A stretch of DNA of 64,000 nucleotides from an uncultured Collinsella sp. (GCA_959026725.1 CAUFMG010000001.1:1-64000); one strand, 5' to 3'; shown: positions 53,532 to 62,126, numbered from the stretch's first letter. Numbers and translations are program-made. The notes: generated from the sequence alone by a model not told the origin.

Positions 53532-56500
53532 TTACATCTGCTCGCGGCGCTTCTTTTGATCGAGGAAGACGCCGGCTGCCACGAGGACGGTACCGCCGAT
53601 GACGAACGTCTCGCCGATGAGTCCCGCGCGGTCACCGGTCTGGGCGAGGCTGCCGGTCTGGGCGGTATCCGTGCCGGCGAGGTGCTTCGGGGTGTATGCC
53701 GCCTGCTGCTTTGCGACCTCCTCTGCCTCCTGTCGTGCGATCTCATCGGAAAGCTTCTGCTCCGCTGCGATGCGGTCGGACTTCGCCAACTCGTAGGCGG
53801 CGAGTGCCGCATCATAGCCGGGCTGGAGCTCGTCCACCGCGGCCTGCTTCTCGTCCAGGATGGCCTTGGCGGGCGCGACCTTGGCACGTGCCTCGACTGC
53901 TGCGGCGAAAAGCGCGTTGAGGGCGTCATCCGCGTTCACATCATGGCCGGAAGCGATCGCCGCGCCGGCATCGATGGAGTTCAGCTTCGACAGCTTGGCG
54001 TCTGCCTGCGCCTTTGCCTGCTCGGCGGCGGAGACCAGGGACTCGGCGGCGATGGCATCCGCCTTCGCGGCATCGAGCGCGGCCTTGGTGTCATTGACAG
54101 CCTTTACTGCATCCTGCTCGCGCTGCTGTGTCTCTGCGAGCTTCGCGGCAAGACCGGTGAGGATGTCGAGGTTCGACTGTGCGCCCACAAGATCGGTCTG
54201 GGAGCCGGTGAGCCTGTCGGCGGCAACGCCGGTGTCGGCCTTTGCGGCATCGACGGCACGCTGGGCATCCGCGAGGGCGCGTGCGGTGCCGTTCGCCTTT
54301 TGCTTGGCGGCTGCGAGGACTGCCGCCTTCTCGGCCTGGTCGGCTGCCGCCGCGTCATGGACGCTCTTTGCGGTATCGACCGCCTTCTTGGCGTCGGCGA
54401 CGTCCTGGAAGAACTTCGCGAGGTCGGCGTTCGCATCGTCCACGCCCTGCTGCTTAGCAGCGGTGTCCGCCTTGGCGGAATCCAACTTAGACTGTGCGGT
54501 CATTACGGCTGCGTTGGCAGCATCAAAGGCGACCTGCTTCTGCTGGACGGTCGACTTTGCCGTATCGACTGCCGCGTTGGCGGCATCGAGGTCCGATTTC
54601 GCCGCATCAAGCTCGGTCTGGGCATCCGTGACGCCCTGCTGCTTGGCGGCGACATCAGCCTTGGTGGCATCGACGGCACGCTGGGCATCGGCAACACCCT
54701 GCTTTGCGGCATCGACACCTGCCTGTGCGGAATCCACCGCGACCTGCTTCTGCTGGACGGTTGTGGCGGCGCCGGCGGCTGCCTGCTTCTTGGATGCGAG
54801 ATCGGCCTTGGCTACGTCGAGTGCGCTCTTGGCGTTCTTGAGGCCGTTGATATAGGAGGTCAGCTTCTGCTCGTACTCGTCGACGGACATGGGATTCATG
54901 TTCCAGCCTGAACCTGCCCAACCAAGGTTTGCGGTATCGAGGCTGTCGGTCTGCCAGCCGTTCAAGGTTCCCTTGCTGCAGACTGCCATGCCCATATAGC
55001 CGATTTCGGGGCTGATAACATGCAGGTAGTGACCGACGGTTGCGGGATATCCGGCAACCTTGAAGTGCTGGTTGACATAGGATTCAATCCCGCTATGCGT
55101 CTTGTAGAAATCTACGGCATCCTTACCGGTTAGACCGGTGACGCCATAGAGCTCCTGAACCGCCTGATCGAAGAAAGCCTTTTCTTGGTCAACCCACTGC
55201 GGTTTCGGATCGGTTCCATAATTCCATGCGAGGTTTTCGGTCGTATCGAACTGCATGGAATGTCCAAACTTGACATCGGAATAGTTTGCGTTGGCTATCG
55301 CCGCTGCAATGAGCTTATAGGTGACCTGGAGTTCGGAGAGACCGACGGACTTGCGATACTCGTTGATGGACTTCATGTACGGGATTGCCGCGAGCATGTT
55401 GTCGAGACTGGTCGCATCGAGGCTGTTTCCGACCTCGGTGTAGTCCTTGTGTGTACAGTTCTGGATGATCTCGATGGCTGAATCGGCACCCATGGCCTTG
55501 AAGAAGCCGATGGCTCCCTGCTTGAGTTGTGCGTCGGCGGAGTCGAGTTTCGCCTGTGCCTCGTCGACCTTCTGCTGGGCGGCGGTCACGGCCGCGTCAG
55601 CGGTATCCTTTGCGGTCTTGGCGTTCGCGAGCTCTACGTCGGCGGCTGCCTTGGCGGACTCGGCGTCCTTGACAGCCTGCTTCGCGGCATCCAGCTTGGC
55701 GATGGCATCGGCGTTCGCCTGCTTGGCCGCATCGAGGTCGGAGTTCGCGGCATCGAGTGCGGACTGGGCGTCGTTCACGCCGGACGCGGCATCGACCGCG
55801 GCCTGCTGCTTCGCAGAGAGGGATGCCTGGGCATCATTTAGCTCGGTCTGTGCCGTTGCCGCGGCGGACTGCACCTGCTCGAGCTCGGACTCGCACTGGG
55901 ACTGCACCGCTCGTGCGGCGGCGAGGGTTGCCTCTGCGTCCGCGACCTTCTGTTTTGCCGCATCGTACTCCGGACCGCTGGCGCCTGCCTCCGCTGCGGC
56001 GAGGTCTGCTTTCGCCTTCTCGTAGGCGGCGCTGGCGGCTGCGGCCTTCGCATCCGCCGCGTCCTTGTTCTGCTGGGCTGCGGCGAGGACGGCGTCGGCG
56101 GAATCCTTTGCAGACTGGGCCGCAACCAGCTTGGACTGGGCATCGGCAAGCGTCGCGTTGGCGTTGGCGAGGCCGGCCTGTGCCCTTTCCACGGCAGCCT
56201 GGGCGTCGCGCACGGCCTGTTCGGCGGCACTGATTGCCTCCGGGGTGGCGCTTACGGCATCTGCCTTGGCCTTATCGAGGGCGTCCTTGGCATCCTGGGC
56301 CGCCTTGAGGGCGGACTGGTACGCTTCGTCCTTCTCGGACGCATCCGCCTTGGCGTCTGCGAGACCCGCCTTCGCCTGCTCGAGGTCCTTGCCGGCGGCA
56401 TCGGCGGCGTCCTTGCCCTCTGCGACCTGACGGGCGTACTCGTCCATTGCCGCTCGGTCGGCTGCCGTGCCGGCGCTGACTGCCGAATCGTAGGATGCCT

Positions 56501-56882
56501 TGGCCTGGTCGCGGGCGGAAGCCGCCTCGTTGTAGGGACCGGCGGCCTCATCGTAGGATGCCTTGGCGGCGTCCTCCTTCGCCTTCGCCTCGTCGACTGC
56601 CTTCTGCAGGTCCGCGATGGTCTGTGCGGCAGATTTCGCGCCGGTACCGGATGCCGCGCCGGCGTGGGCGGCGATCGGCGACATCACGGCGGGGTGCTGC
56701 GTACCCCCGTCACCGGTCTGGGCGAATGCCGTGAACGGTGAGATGAGGCTCGATCCGGTCATGGCGGCCATGGTCGCCGCGGTGACGGTCAGACGCGCGA
56801 TCCCCTTCGGAGTGTGAATCTTTTTGTTTGGCAGTGCGGCGAAGTGATCGCCACCGGCAGCGAAATGCTTTCCCTGGGTCAT
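53532..56882 (-). CDS. Giant coiled-coil surface protein with central CAP domain
   Basis: 1116 residues. N-terminal signal region (about 25-55) ends near AFAQTG. Two long Ala/Asp/Lys-rich coiled-coil arms (about 85-480 and 690-1030) flank a central CAP/SCP-like domain (about 495-660; SINEYRKSVGLSELQV, FGHSMQF, ENLAWNYG, VGHYLHV). The C-terminus has LAQTG at 1079-1083, a hydrophobic segment and KKRREQM, resembling a sortase signal. Likely an anchored rod displaying the CAP domain; adhesion or host interaction is inference. Confidence 0.82.
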   Translation of the reverse strand: MTQGKHFAAGGDHFAALPNKKIHTPKGIARLTVTAATMAAMTGSSLISPFTAFAQTGDGGTQHPAVMSPIAAHAGAASGTGAKSAAQTIADLQKAVDEAKAKEDAAKASYDEAAGPYNEAASARDQAKASYDSAVSAGTAADRAAMDEYARQVAEGKDAADAAGKDLEQAKAGLADAKADASEKDEAYQSALKAAQDAKDALDKAKADAVSATPEAISAAEQAVRDAQAAVERAQAGLANANATLADAQSKLVAAQSAKDSADAVLAAAQQNKDAADAKAAAASAAYEKAKADLAAAEAGASGPEYDAAKQKVADAEATLAAARAVQSQCESELEQVQSAAATAQTELNDAQASLSAKQQAAVDAASGVNDAQSALDAANSDLDAAKQANADAIAKLDAAKQAVKDAESAKAAADVELANAKTAKDTADAAVTAAQQKVDEAQAKLDSADAQLKQGAIGFFKAMGADSAIEIIQNCTHKDYTEVGNSLDATSLDNMLAAIPYMKSINEYRKSVGLSELQVTYKLIAAAIANANYSDVKFGHSMQFDTTENLAWNYGTDPKPQWVDQEKAFFDQAVQELYGVTGLTGKDAVDFYKTHSGIESYVNQHFKVAGYPATVGHYLHVISPEIGYMGMAVCSKGTLNGWQTDSLDTANLGWAGSGWNMNPMSVDEYEQKLTSYINGLKNAKSALDVAKADLASKKQAAAGAATTVQQKQVAVDSAQAGVDAAKQGVADAQRAVDATKADVAAKQQGVTDAQTELDAAKSDLDAANAAVDTAKSTVQQKQVAFDAANAAVMTAQSKLDSAKADTAAKQQGVDDANADLAKFFQDVADAKKAVDTAKSVHDAAAADQAEKAAVLAAAKQKANGTARALADAQRAVDAAKADTGVAADRLTGSQTDLVGAQSNLDILTGLAAKLAETQQREQDAVKAVNDTKAALDAAKADAIAAESLVSAAEQAKAQADAKLSKLNSIDAGAAIASGHDVNADDALNALFAAAVEARAKVAPAKAILDEKQAAVDELQPGYDAALAAYELAKSDRIAAEQKLSDEIARQEAEEVAKQQAAYTPKHLAGTDTAQTGSLAQTGDRAGLIGETFVIGGTVLVAAGVFLDQKKRREQM

Positions 56883-56966
56883 TGTGCTGTTCCATTCCTT
56901 TTCCGTGCCCTATCCGACTGGGCATCAGAGTGCTTTCCAATAGAGATAATTATGCGCCTTAACTGG

Positions 56967-57005
56967 GATTGTTGTATATAGTCCGTTGGCATAAATACAA
57001 CAATC
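56967..57005. promoter_or_regulatory. 11-bp inverted repeat in the XRE/adhesin divergent promoter
   Basis: GATTGTTGTAT (56967-56977) and ATACAACAATC (56995-57005) are exact inverted copies 17 bp apart, ending one base before the regulator ATG. ACAACAATCC recurs inside the gene at about 57038-57047. Likely operator for the XRE protein. Confidence 0.6.
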
Positions 57006-57021
57006 CATGACTCTTTTTGTC

Positions 57022-57255
57022 ATGGATATCTCGCCGCTACAACAATCCTTTGGTCTACGCTGCAAAGAACTCAGATCAGAGTCTGGTTACTCACAAGAGC
57101 AATTTGCGAACCGCATTGACATGGACAGGTCTTACTACGCCTCGATAGAGGTCGGGCGAAGAAATGTCAGTCTTTCTAACCTCTCTAAAATTGCCAATGG
57201 ATTCAACATATCAATTGCTGCACTTATGACTGGTGTCACTGATAAAAAGGATTAG
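57022..57255 (+). CDS. XRE-family transcription regulator
   Basis: About 77 residues (82 if the ATG at 57007 is used). Helix-turn-helix at about 8-62: LRCKELRSESGYSQEQFANRI and SYYASIEVGRR are classic Cro/C1-type text. No ligand domain. Neither ATG has a clear ribosome site; the message may be nearly leaderless. It diverges from the surface protein and probably represses itself and that gene through the inverted repeat at 56967-57005. Confidence 0.8.
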   Translation: MDISPLQQSFGLRCKELRSESGYSQEQFANRIDMDRSYYASIEVGRRNVSLSNLSKIANGFNISIAALMTGVTDKKD

Positions 57256-57350
57256 TCCATCATCAGCGAACGCAGTGAGCGTATCAATCGACGGCGTAGC
57301 CGGCGGCAAGGTCACGGCACGTGACCGCGCAGCGAGCTCTGCGAGCGAAG

Positions 57351-57378
57351 GGGACGGCATCGCCGTCCCTATTTCTTT
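57351..57378 (+). terminator. Terminator of the XRE gene
   Basis: GGGACGGC/GCCGTCCC with a 3-nt loop followed by TATTTCTTT. Confidence 0.75.
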
Positions 57379-57474
57379 ATAAACTATTTCTCTATTAATT
57401 GGTTTCACCAAACTGGGTATTACACAAGCTTCTGAGCAGGCTTTTTATCAAATAATTCAAAGCTACCGAATCAT

Positions 57475-57566
57475 CAAAATGGTGAAATTATTTACCCAAA
57501 AGAGGGAAGCACATCACCAAAATGGAACCGACTAACAGCTGTTGAAAACTTTTATCCCCAAAATGG
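57475..57566. repeat. Three CAAAATGG boxes and right arm-type sites
   Basis: CAAAATGG at 57475-57482, 57518-57525 and 57559-57566 (43 and 41 bp apart), mixed with ACTAACAGCT and TGTTGAAAACT that match the left end. Candidate integrase/excisionase binding sites. Confidence 0.45.
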
Positions 57567-57696
57567 TGATTTCCTGTTTTCAGTGGAAAACTCGGGAAGT
57601 CATAATATTTACTTACCAGATTTACAAACGAAAGCGGTTCTTAGTCCCAAAACCAGAACAGGTCAGAAGCAAAAATAACTCCTGACCTGCGATTTT

Positions 57697-57744
57697 CCTG
57701 GTGCCCCCGGGCGGATTCGAACCGTCGACACCCGCTTTAGGAGA
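57697..57744. repeat. Right attachment site (48-bp direct repeat)
   Basis: Identical to 43552-43599. This copy completes the 3' part of the tRNA-Arg gene, so the element carries a tRNA end that restores the target. Confidence 0.88.
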
Positions 57745-57774
57745 GCGGTGCTCTATCCCCTGAGCTACGGAGGC
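57699..57774 (-). tRNA. tRNA-Arg (anticodon CCU)
   Basis: 76 nt with encoded CCA. Acceptor stem GCCTCCG/CGGGGGC, D-arm GCTC/GAGC, anticodon stem CCGCT/AGCGG around CTCCTAA (CCT), T-loop TTCGAAT. One A-C mismatch occurs in the T-stem. Minus strand. It is the integration target of the adjacent IME. Confidence 0.93.
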
Positions 57775-57832
57775 ATGTTGTACTAGTGTAGCAGATTTAC
57801 TGCATCGCAATACGTCGCATGACTAGACTTCG

Positions 57833-57901
57833 AAGTTGCGGTGGAATAGTTCCTGTCTGAAGCATCTAAAGCCGTATTTAGGAACTATTTCACCGCAACT
57901 T
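57833..57901. repeat. 22-bp near-perfect inverted repeat
   Basis: Arms 57833-57854 and 57880-57901 pair with a single G-U, with a 25-nt loop. It lies between the tRNA and the PTS operon and could end the PTS transcript, though no T tract follows. Confidence 0.6.
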
Positions 57902-57909
57902 ATGAGGAG

Positions 57910-58308
57910 CTAGTTGCCTTTGTGGAAGAGGTTTTTGATAACGGAGGGGATGCTCTTGGCACCCTTGGCGGTCACGTCGATAAAGTCGGGCGAGCGCACG
58001 AGCTTATCCTCGTCGACGTACTTGCGGACCGCGCGCAACGTCTCTTTGTCGTCGCGCGTCGAAAACGTAAAGTGACCGTTGTCCTTGGTGAAGATGGCAA
58101 AACGCGTGATCTTCTTGGTGCCGCGCAAAACCTCGGCGGCAATATAGTCGACCTCGTCCCACGGGATTTGAATATAATCCTCGGGATTACGCTCGTTGTA
58201 ATACTCGAACGCCTTATTGCCCACCATCACGTTACCGTGGCTGGTAAGCCCCATCAGGCAGGTTGCCGGCGTTGCCAGATCGACCGTGCTGTTCTGAGAT
58301 TGCGCCAT
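57910..58308 (-). CDS. DUF956 (ManO-like) protein of mannose PTS operon
   Basis: 132 residues starting MAQSQNSTVDLATPATC, with GLTSHGNVMVGNKAFEYYN and IQIPWDEVDYI, features of DUF956 proteins found almost only behind manXYZ genes, where a regulatory role has been proposed. Soluble. Last gene of the PTS operon. Start chosen at 58308 over one 17 codons upstream by family alignment. Confidence 0.85.
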   Translation of the reverse strand: MAQSQNSTVDLATPATCLMGLTSHGNVMVGNKAFEYYNERNPEDYIQIPWDEVDYIAAEVLRGTKKITRFAIFTKDNGHFTFSTRDDKETLRAVRKYVDEDKLVRSPDFIDVTAKGAKSIPSVIKNLFHKGN

Positions 58309-58428
58309 GCGCGCCTCGCCCTCCAAATAAAACAATCGGACCGCATCCAGTGTACCCACCGGGTGCGGTCCGTTTCAATGGCTCAAAAGCCCTTGCCTAG
58401 CAATTCTCGGTCTTAAGCCGAAACGTGC

Positions 58429-59349
58429 TTACATGAAGCCGCAGACGCGACCGATGATGCCGATGGCGAAGAGAGCCAGGATGATGACGATCGGGCTGAC
58501 CTTCTTCTTGAGGAGCTTGCAGACCAGCAGGGTCAGGCACACGGCGGCAAGGCCAGGGATGAGCTGATCGAGGTTGGCCTGAAGCGTGGTGACCTTCACC
58601 TGATCAAGGGCGTTAGCACCGATGGAGTTATACATCGTCAGTGCTTCCTTGACACCCTCAGAACCGGAGGGCAGGTTAGCCCAGTCGATAAAGGCGCCAG
58701 CAGACTGCGTAACCTTGGAGACGACCGGGGTGAAGGAGATGGACACCCAGCGCTCGACCAGGGCGCCGATGATGAACATACCCAGGATGGAAGCACCCTC
58801 GGTGACCTTGCCCATCAGACCGCCGGAGAGGTCCTTGGCGATGGAGGAGCCGACCTTGTAGCCAAACTCCTGCGTGTACCACAGGAAGGCGTAACGGATG
58901 ATGTTCCACGCGAAGAAGAACAGCAGCGGACCGGCGATGCTGCCGGACAGGGCCAGGGAAGCGCCCAGAGCACCCAGAATCGGGCGAAGGGTGAACCAGA
59001 AGGCGGGGTCGCCGACACCGGCGAGCGGGCCCATCATACCGACCTTGACGCCCTGAATGGCGACGTCGTCAATCGGGGCACCGTTGGCGCGCTCCTCCTC
59101 GAGAGCGAGGGTAACGCCAATGACGGGGGCGGAAACATAGGGGTGGGTGTTATAGAACTCCAGGTGGCGCTTAAGAGCGGCAATCTGGTCATCCTTGCTG
59201 GTGTAGAGCTTCTTGATCGCAGGGATCATTGCGAAGCACCAGCCGCCGTTCTGCATGCGCTCGTAGTTCCACGAGCCCTGAAGGAACTGATGACGGAAGC
59301 AAACCTTCTTGCGGTCAGCCTTGGTGAGCTGAATCTTGTTCTCTGCCAT
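58429..59349 (-). CDS. manZ: Mannose-family PTS component IID
   Basis: 306 residues. N-terminal soluble part with LTKADRKKVCFRHQFLQGSWNYERMQ, then GVKVGMMGPLAGVGDPAFW, the hallmark of EIID, and a few membrane helices at the C-terminus. With IIC it forms the sugar channel of a mannose/glucose/N-acetylhexosamine-type PTS. Start 59349 follows AGGAGGGG. Between IIC and DUF956 in the operon. Confidence 0.95.
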   Translation of the reverse strand: MAENKIQLTKADRKKVCFRHQFLQGSWNYERMQNGGWCFAMIPAIKKLYTSKDDQIAALKRHLEFYNTHPYVSAPVIGVTLALEEERANGAPIDDVAIQGVKVGMMGPLAGVGDPAFWFTLRPILGALGASLALSGSIAGPLLFFFAWNIIRYAFLWYTQEFGYKVGSSIAKDLSGGLMGKVTEGASILGMFIIGALVERWVSISFTPVVSKVTQSAGAFIDWANLPSGSEGVKEALTMYNSIGANALDQVKVTTLQANLDQLIPGLAAVCLTLLVCKLLKKKVSPIVIILALFAIGIIGRVCGFM

Positions 59350-59365
59350 ATGTATCACTCCCCTC

Positions 59366-60184
59366 CTACTCGTAATCGTTCAGAATGTCGCCGAGCGGGT
59401 CGCCGGAGCCACCGCCCATGCCGCCACCCTGCTTGGCCAGATCCTTAAGGCCAAGGTAGATGAGGGCAAGGGAGATGCCGATGAGACCAAGGGCTATCAG
59501 CGTGAGCTGAGGGATGGCAGCAAGGACAAAGCCGAGGACGAAGAACGGCCAGGTCTCCTTGGTGGCCATCATGTTGATGACCATGGCGTAACCGACGGAA
59601 GCGACCATGCCGCCGCCGACAGCCATGCCGCCGGACAGCCAGTCGGGCATAGCGTTAAGCGCGTTGGTAACGGCCTCGGCCGGGATGACGCACAGAAGCA
59701 CTGCCGGGATGGCGATACGAAGGCCCTGCATGAGGATGGCAGCATACTGCCAGCGCTCGATGCCGGAGAAGTCGCCCTTCTCGGCGCAACCGTCCATGGC
59801 GTGAGCGATAGCGGTAGCAATGGTACGGCAGATCATGGTCAGGAACAGACCAGCGACCGACAGTGGGACGGCGACGGCGATAGCGGTGGTAACGGCCTTG
59901 GCCGAATCGGTGGCGCCACCGTTGAGGGCGAGCACCATGATGATCGAAGAAGCGACCGAGGCCAGAGCGGCGTCAGGCGCGACAGCGGCGCCGACGTTAG
60001 CCCAGCCAAGGGCCATCATCTGGAGCGAACCGCCCAGGAGGATGCCCTCCTGAAGGTGACCGGTTACGAGACCGATAAGCGTGCATGCCACGAGCGGCTG
60101 ATGGAACTGGAACTCATCCAGAATGCCTTCCATACCGGCAAGCAACGCGACAATCGCGACAAGCAGAATAGTGATTGCAGACAT
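59366..60184 (-). CDS. manY: Mannose-family PTS component IIC
   Basis: 272 residues, polytopic. Contains LLAGMEGILDEFQFHQPLVA, GLVTGHLQEGILLGGSLQMM and ALGWANVGAAVAPD, typical of EIIC of the mannose superfamily. The Gly/Met-rich C-terminus before the final LNDYE is normal. It transports the sugar while it is phosphorylated by IIB. 16 nt before IID. Confidence 0.95.
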   Translation of the reverse strand: MSAITILLVAIVALLAGMEGILDEFQFHQPLVACTLIGLVTGHLQEGILLGGSLQMMALGWANVGAAVAPDAALASVASSIIMVLALNGGATDSAKAVTTAIAVAVPLSVAGLFLTMICRTIATAIAHAMDGCAEKGDFSGIERWQYAAILMQGLRIAIPAVLLCVIPAEAVTNALNAMPDWLSGGMAVGGGMVASVGYAMVINMMATKETWPFFVLGFVLAAIPQLTLIALGLIGISLALIYLGLKDLAKQGGGMGGGSGDPLGDILNDYE

Positions 60185-60202
60185 GTATCGGACCCTCCTT
60201 TA

Positions 60203-61192
60203 CTATGCTTGAGCGGCCAGTTCGGCCTTAGCTTTCTTCAACATGGCGTCGAGATCCTCGGAGGAATCCGAAGGAACCTTGCGGACCTCGAACTTGACGC
60301 CCTTGGCCTTGAGGGCCTCGAGAGTCTTAACGTCATCATCGCCCATAGCGACGGCGTTGGTGACGACGACCTTGCCCTTGGAGTGAGCCATGGAACCGAT
60401 GTTGACTTCCTTGATGTCGACACCGGCCTCGATGGCCTTGAGCAGATCCTGCGGGTTCTCAAAGAGCAGCATGGCCTTGGTGTCACCAAAGCGCGTGTCC
60501 TTGACGACCTCGGCCATCTTCTTGATGGGCACGACGTTGGCATGGACTCCCGGAGGGGCAGCCTGCTCGATCATGGTCTTGCGGAGCTCGTCGTGAGCAA
60601 CGCCGTCGGAAACCACGATGATGCGGTTGGGGTTGATCTGCTTGGTCCACGTGGTGGCCACCTGACCATGAAGCAGACGGGTGTCGATACGGACGTGGGC
60701 GATCTTGATGTGCCCATCGCCGATGACCGTTCCCGGAGGGATGGCGCCTGCAGGAGCAGCGGCGGCCGCAGCCGGCTTCTTCTCCTCGGGCTCCAGAGAC
60801 TCGGGCTTGACACGCACGCCAGCCTTAGCCTCAGTCACGAGATGTTTTGCGATCGCATGTGCAGTGTTCTTTGCGTCAAAGCGCTGCGAATATGCCTCGA
60901 TGAGCATAGGCAGGTTGACACCGGTGACGATAGCCCAGGAATCGTGGCCCTCGATGAGCCCGCTGATCTGGTTGAACGGCGTGCCGCCCCACAGATCAAC
61001 GAGGAAGAGCACCTGCTCCTGGTCCTCGAAGGAAGCGACTGCTTCCTCGACCTTGGCACGGAAGTCGTCGGGGCCCATGCTCGGCTCGAGCGAGACCACG
61101 GCAACAGACGGCTGATCGCCAAAGACCATCGAGCCCGTCTGCTTGATTCCAGCTGCCAAGTCCCCGTGGCTAGCAAGAACAATACTTACCAT
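60203..61192 (-). CDS. manX: Mannose-family PTS component IIAB
   Basis: 329 residues in two cytosolic domains. EIIA (about 1-130) has the phospho-His9 in VLASHGDLA and VDLWGGTPFN. An Ala/Pro/Glu linker (about 130-155) follows. EIIB (about 160-329) has phospho-His175 in RIDTRLLHGQV. It passes phosphate from HPr to the incoming sugar. First gene of the operon; AGGAGG lies 7 nt before ATG 61192, with a GTG one codon earlier as alternative. Confidence 0.95.
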   Translation of the reverse strand: MVSIVLASHGDLAAGIKQTGSMVFGDQPSVAVVSLEPSMGPDDFRAKVEEAVASFEDQEQVLFLVDLWGGTPFNQISGLIEGHDSWAIVTGVNLPMLIEAYSQRFDAKNTAHAIAKHLVTEAKAGVRVKPESLEPEEKKPAAAAAAPAGAIPPGTVIGDGHIKIAHVRIDTRLLHGQVATTWTKQINPNRIIVVSDGVAHDELRKTMIEQAAPPGVHANVVPIKKMAEVVKDTRFGDTKAMLLFENPQDLLKAIEAGVDIKEVNIGSMAHSKGKVVVTNAVAMGDDDVKTLEALKAKGVKFEVRKVPSDSSEDLDAMLKKAKAELAAQA

Positions 61193-61529
61193 CACATAAC
61201 CTCCTTTTTGTCTACGTATTTCCTACACGACATGAAAGGAGTATACCTGTTTGGATTGTGGAATTATAGCTAAATTCGCAAAAGGTTGGATTATTTGTTT
61301 AAACGTCTAAGTTTGTTACAAATTGATTACATTGCTGGTTTACAGCTCATTGCCTGATAAAACGTGATTTGCCGATTGTTTCCAAAGACATATACAGGCG
61401 CACTGTTCGTTAAAACCGCTTTTAGGTGGATCCCAATGCGCCTGCGTGCCGCCATTTTGTTTAAACAGACATGACTTGACTAACCGAAGCAAATATGTTT
61501 AGAACTCTAGCCCATGCAGTCATTGGATG
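61193..61529. other. PTS promoter region with paired TTTGTTTAAAC boxes
   Basis: About 340 bp, AT-rich, no gene. TTTGTTTAAAC (containing palindrome GTTTAAAC) occurs at 61294-61304 and 61456-61466. CAGGCGCA/TGCGCCTG (61395-61444) forms a stem with a 34-nt loop and may end hypA. The PTS promoter must lie here; no confident -35/-10 pair or sigma-54 site was found. Confidence 0.5.
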
Positions 61530-61958
61530 TTAGGCGATGTGGAGTGGGTTGGCGGCGTCGACGGCATCGGGTGCGTCGGAGAGGCCGTCAGGAGCAGCGT
61601 CTGCCGGGTCCTCGTCGGGAGTCTCGATCTGTTTGATCATTACCTCTTGGCCCTGCAGCAAATAGGTCTCGCCGCTACCGCAATGGGGACAGGTCTTGCC
61701 GTGCTCGACCGTCGCGTAGTCGCAGCCGCACGCCTCGCAATGTGTCACGGCCTCGACGGGCTCCACGATAAGCTCCGCGCCCTGCGCGATAGGCTTTTTA
61801 TCTGCTGCCCAGCGCCAAGCGTCGAGCAGCAAGTCGGGAACGACGCCCGAGACCTCGCCCAGTAGCAACGTCACGCTCGAAACGCGACGCACGCCATGAG
61901 CGCGCGCCACATTCTCGACATCGCGAATGATGTGGTAAACGATTCCCAATTCATGCAA
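61530..61958 (-). CDS. hypA: Hydrogenase/urease nickel incorporation protein HypA
   Basis: 142 residues. N-terminal MHELGIV supplies the nickel-binding His2, and a four-Cys zinc site follows (CEACGCDY and CPHCGS). HypA delivers Ni to [NiFe]-hydrogenase. Translation starts at TTG, since only this start gives the conserved MHE, with AAAGG 8 nt upstream. The last 30 residues are acidic and longer than usual. No hydrogenase subunit is visible in the window. Confidence 0.92.
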   Translation of the reverse strand: MHELGIVYHIIRDVENVARAHGVRRVSSVTLLLGEVSGVVPDLLLDAWRWAADKKPIAQGAELIVEPVEAVTHCEACGCDYATVEHGKTCPHCGSGETYLLQGQEVMIKQIETPDEDPADAAPDGLSDAPDAVDAANPLHIA

Positions 61959-62126
61959 GGTAGAAACCTTTCAACAACGGTTGATGCGATGTCAGCCAAA
62001 CGTCAGCGAGCGGCGATCCAGGTGCCCCAGGTTGCCCCGAAACAAGGCGTCCGCTGGGCTTTTGCCCGCGGCGCCGAAGTTGAGGGGCAAGATGGGGTGC
62101 TTGGGCGCCGCGCAGCGTCGGCAGTG

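Larger units (their letters stand above)
57256..57696. other. Right end of the IME, no further gene
   Basis: About 440 bp. It starts GC-rich with a terminator and becomes very AT-rich from 57375. Three CAAAATGG boxes lie at 57475, 57518 and 57559, and motifs shared with the left end at 57531-57550. No coding sequence is supported. Confidence 0.55.
43552..57744. mobile_element. Integrative and mobilizable element in tRNA-Arg(CCU)
   Basis: About 14.1 kb bounded by exact 48-bp repeats, the right copy forming the 3' part of an intact tRNA. It encodes a tyrosine integrase and excisionase-like protein at the left, MobC/relaxase with a probable oriT in the middle, surface-protein cargo and an XRE regulator at the right. 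No type IV secretion genes are present, so transfer would need a helper. Base composition is mosaic: the integrase, mobilization and membrane genes are AT-rich, while the coiled-coil/phosphoesterase block is GC-rich. Confidence 0.85.
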
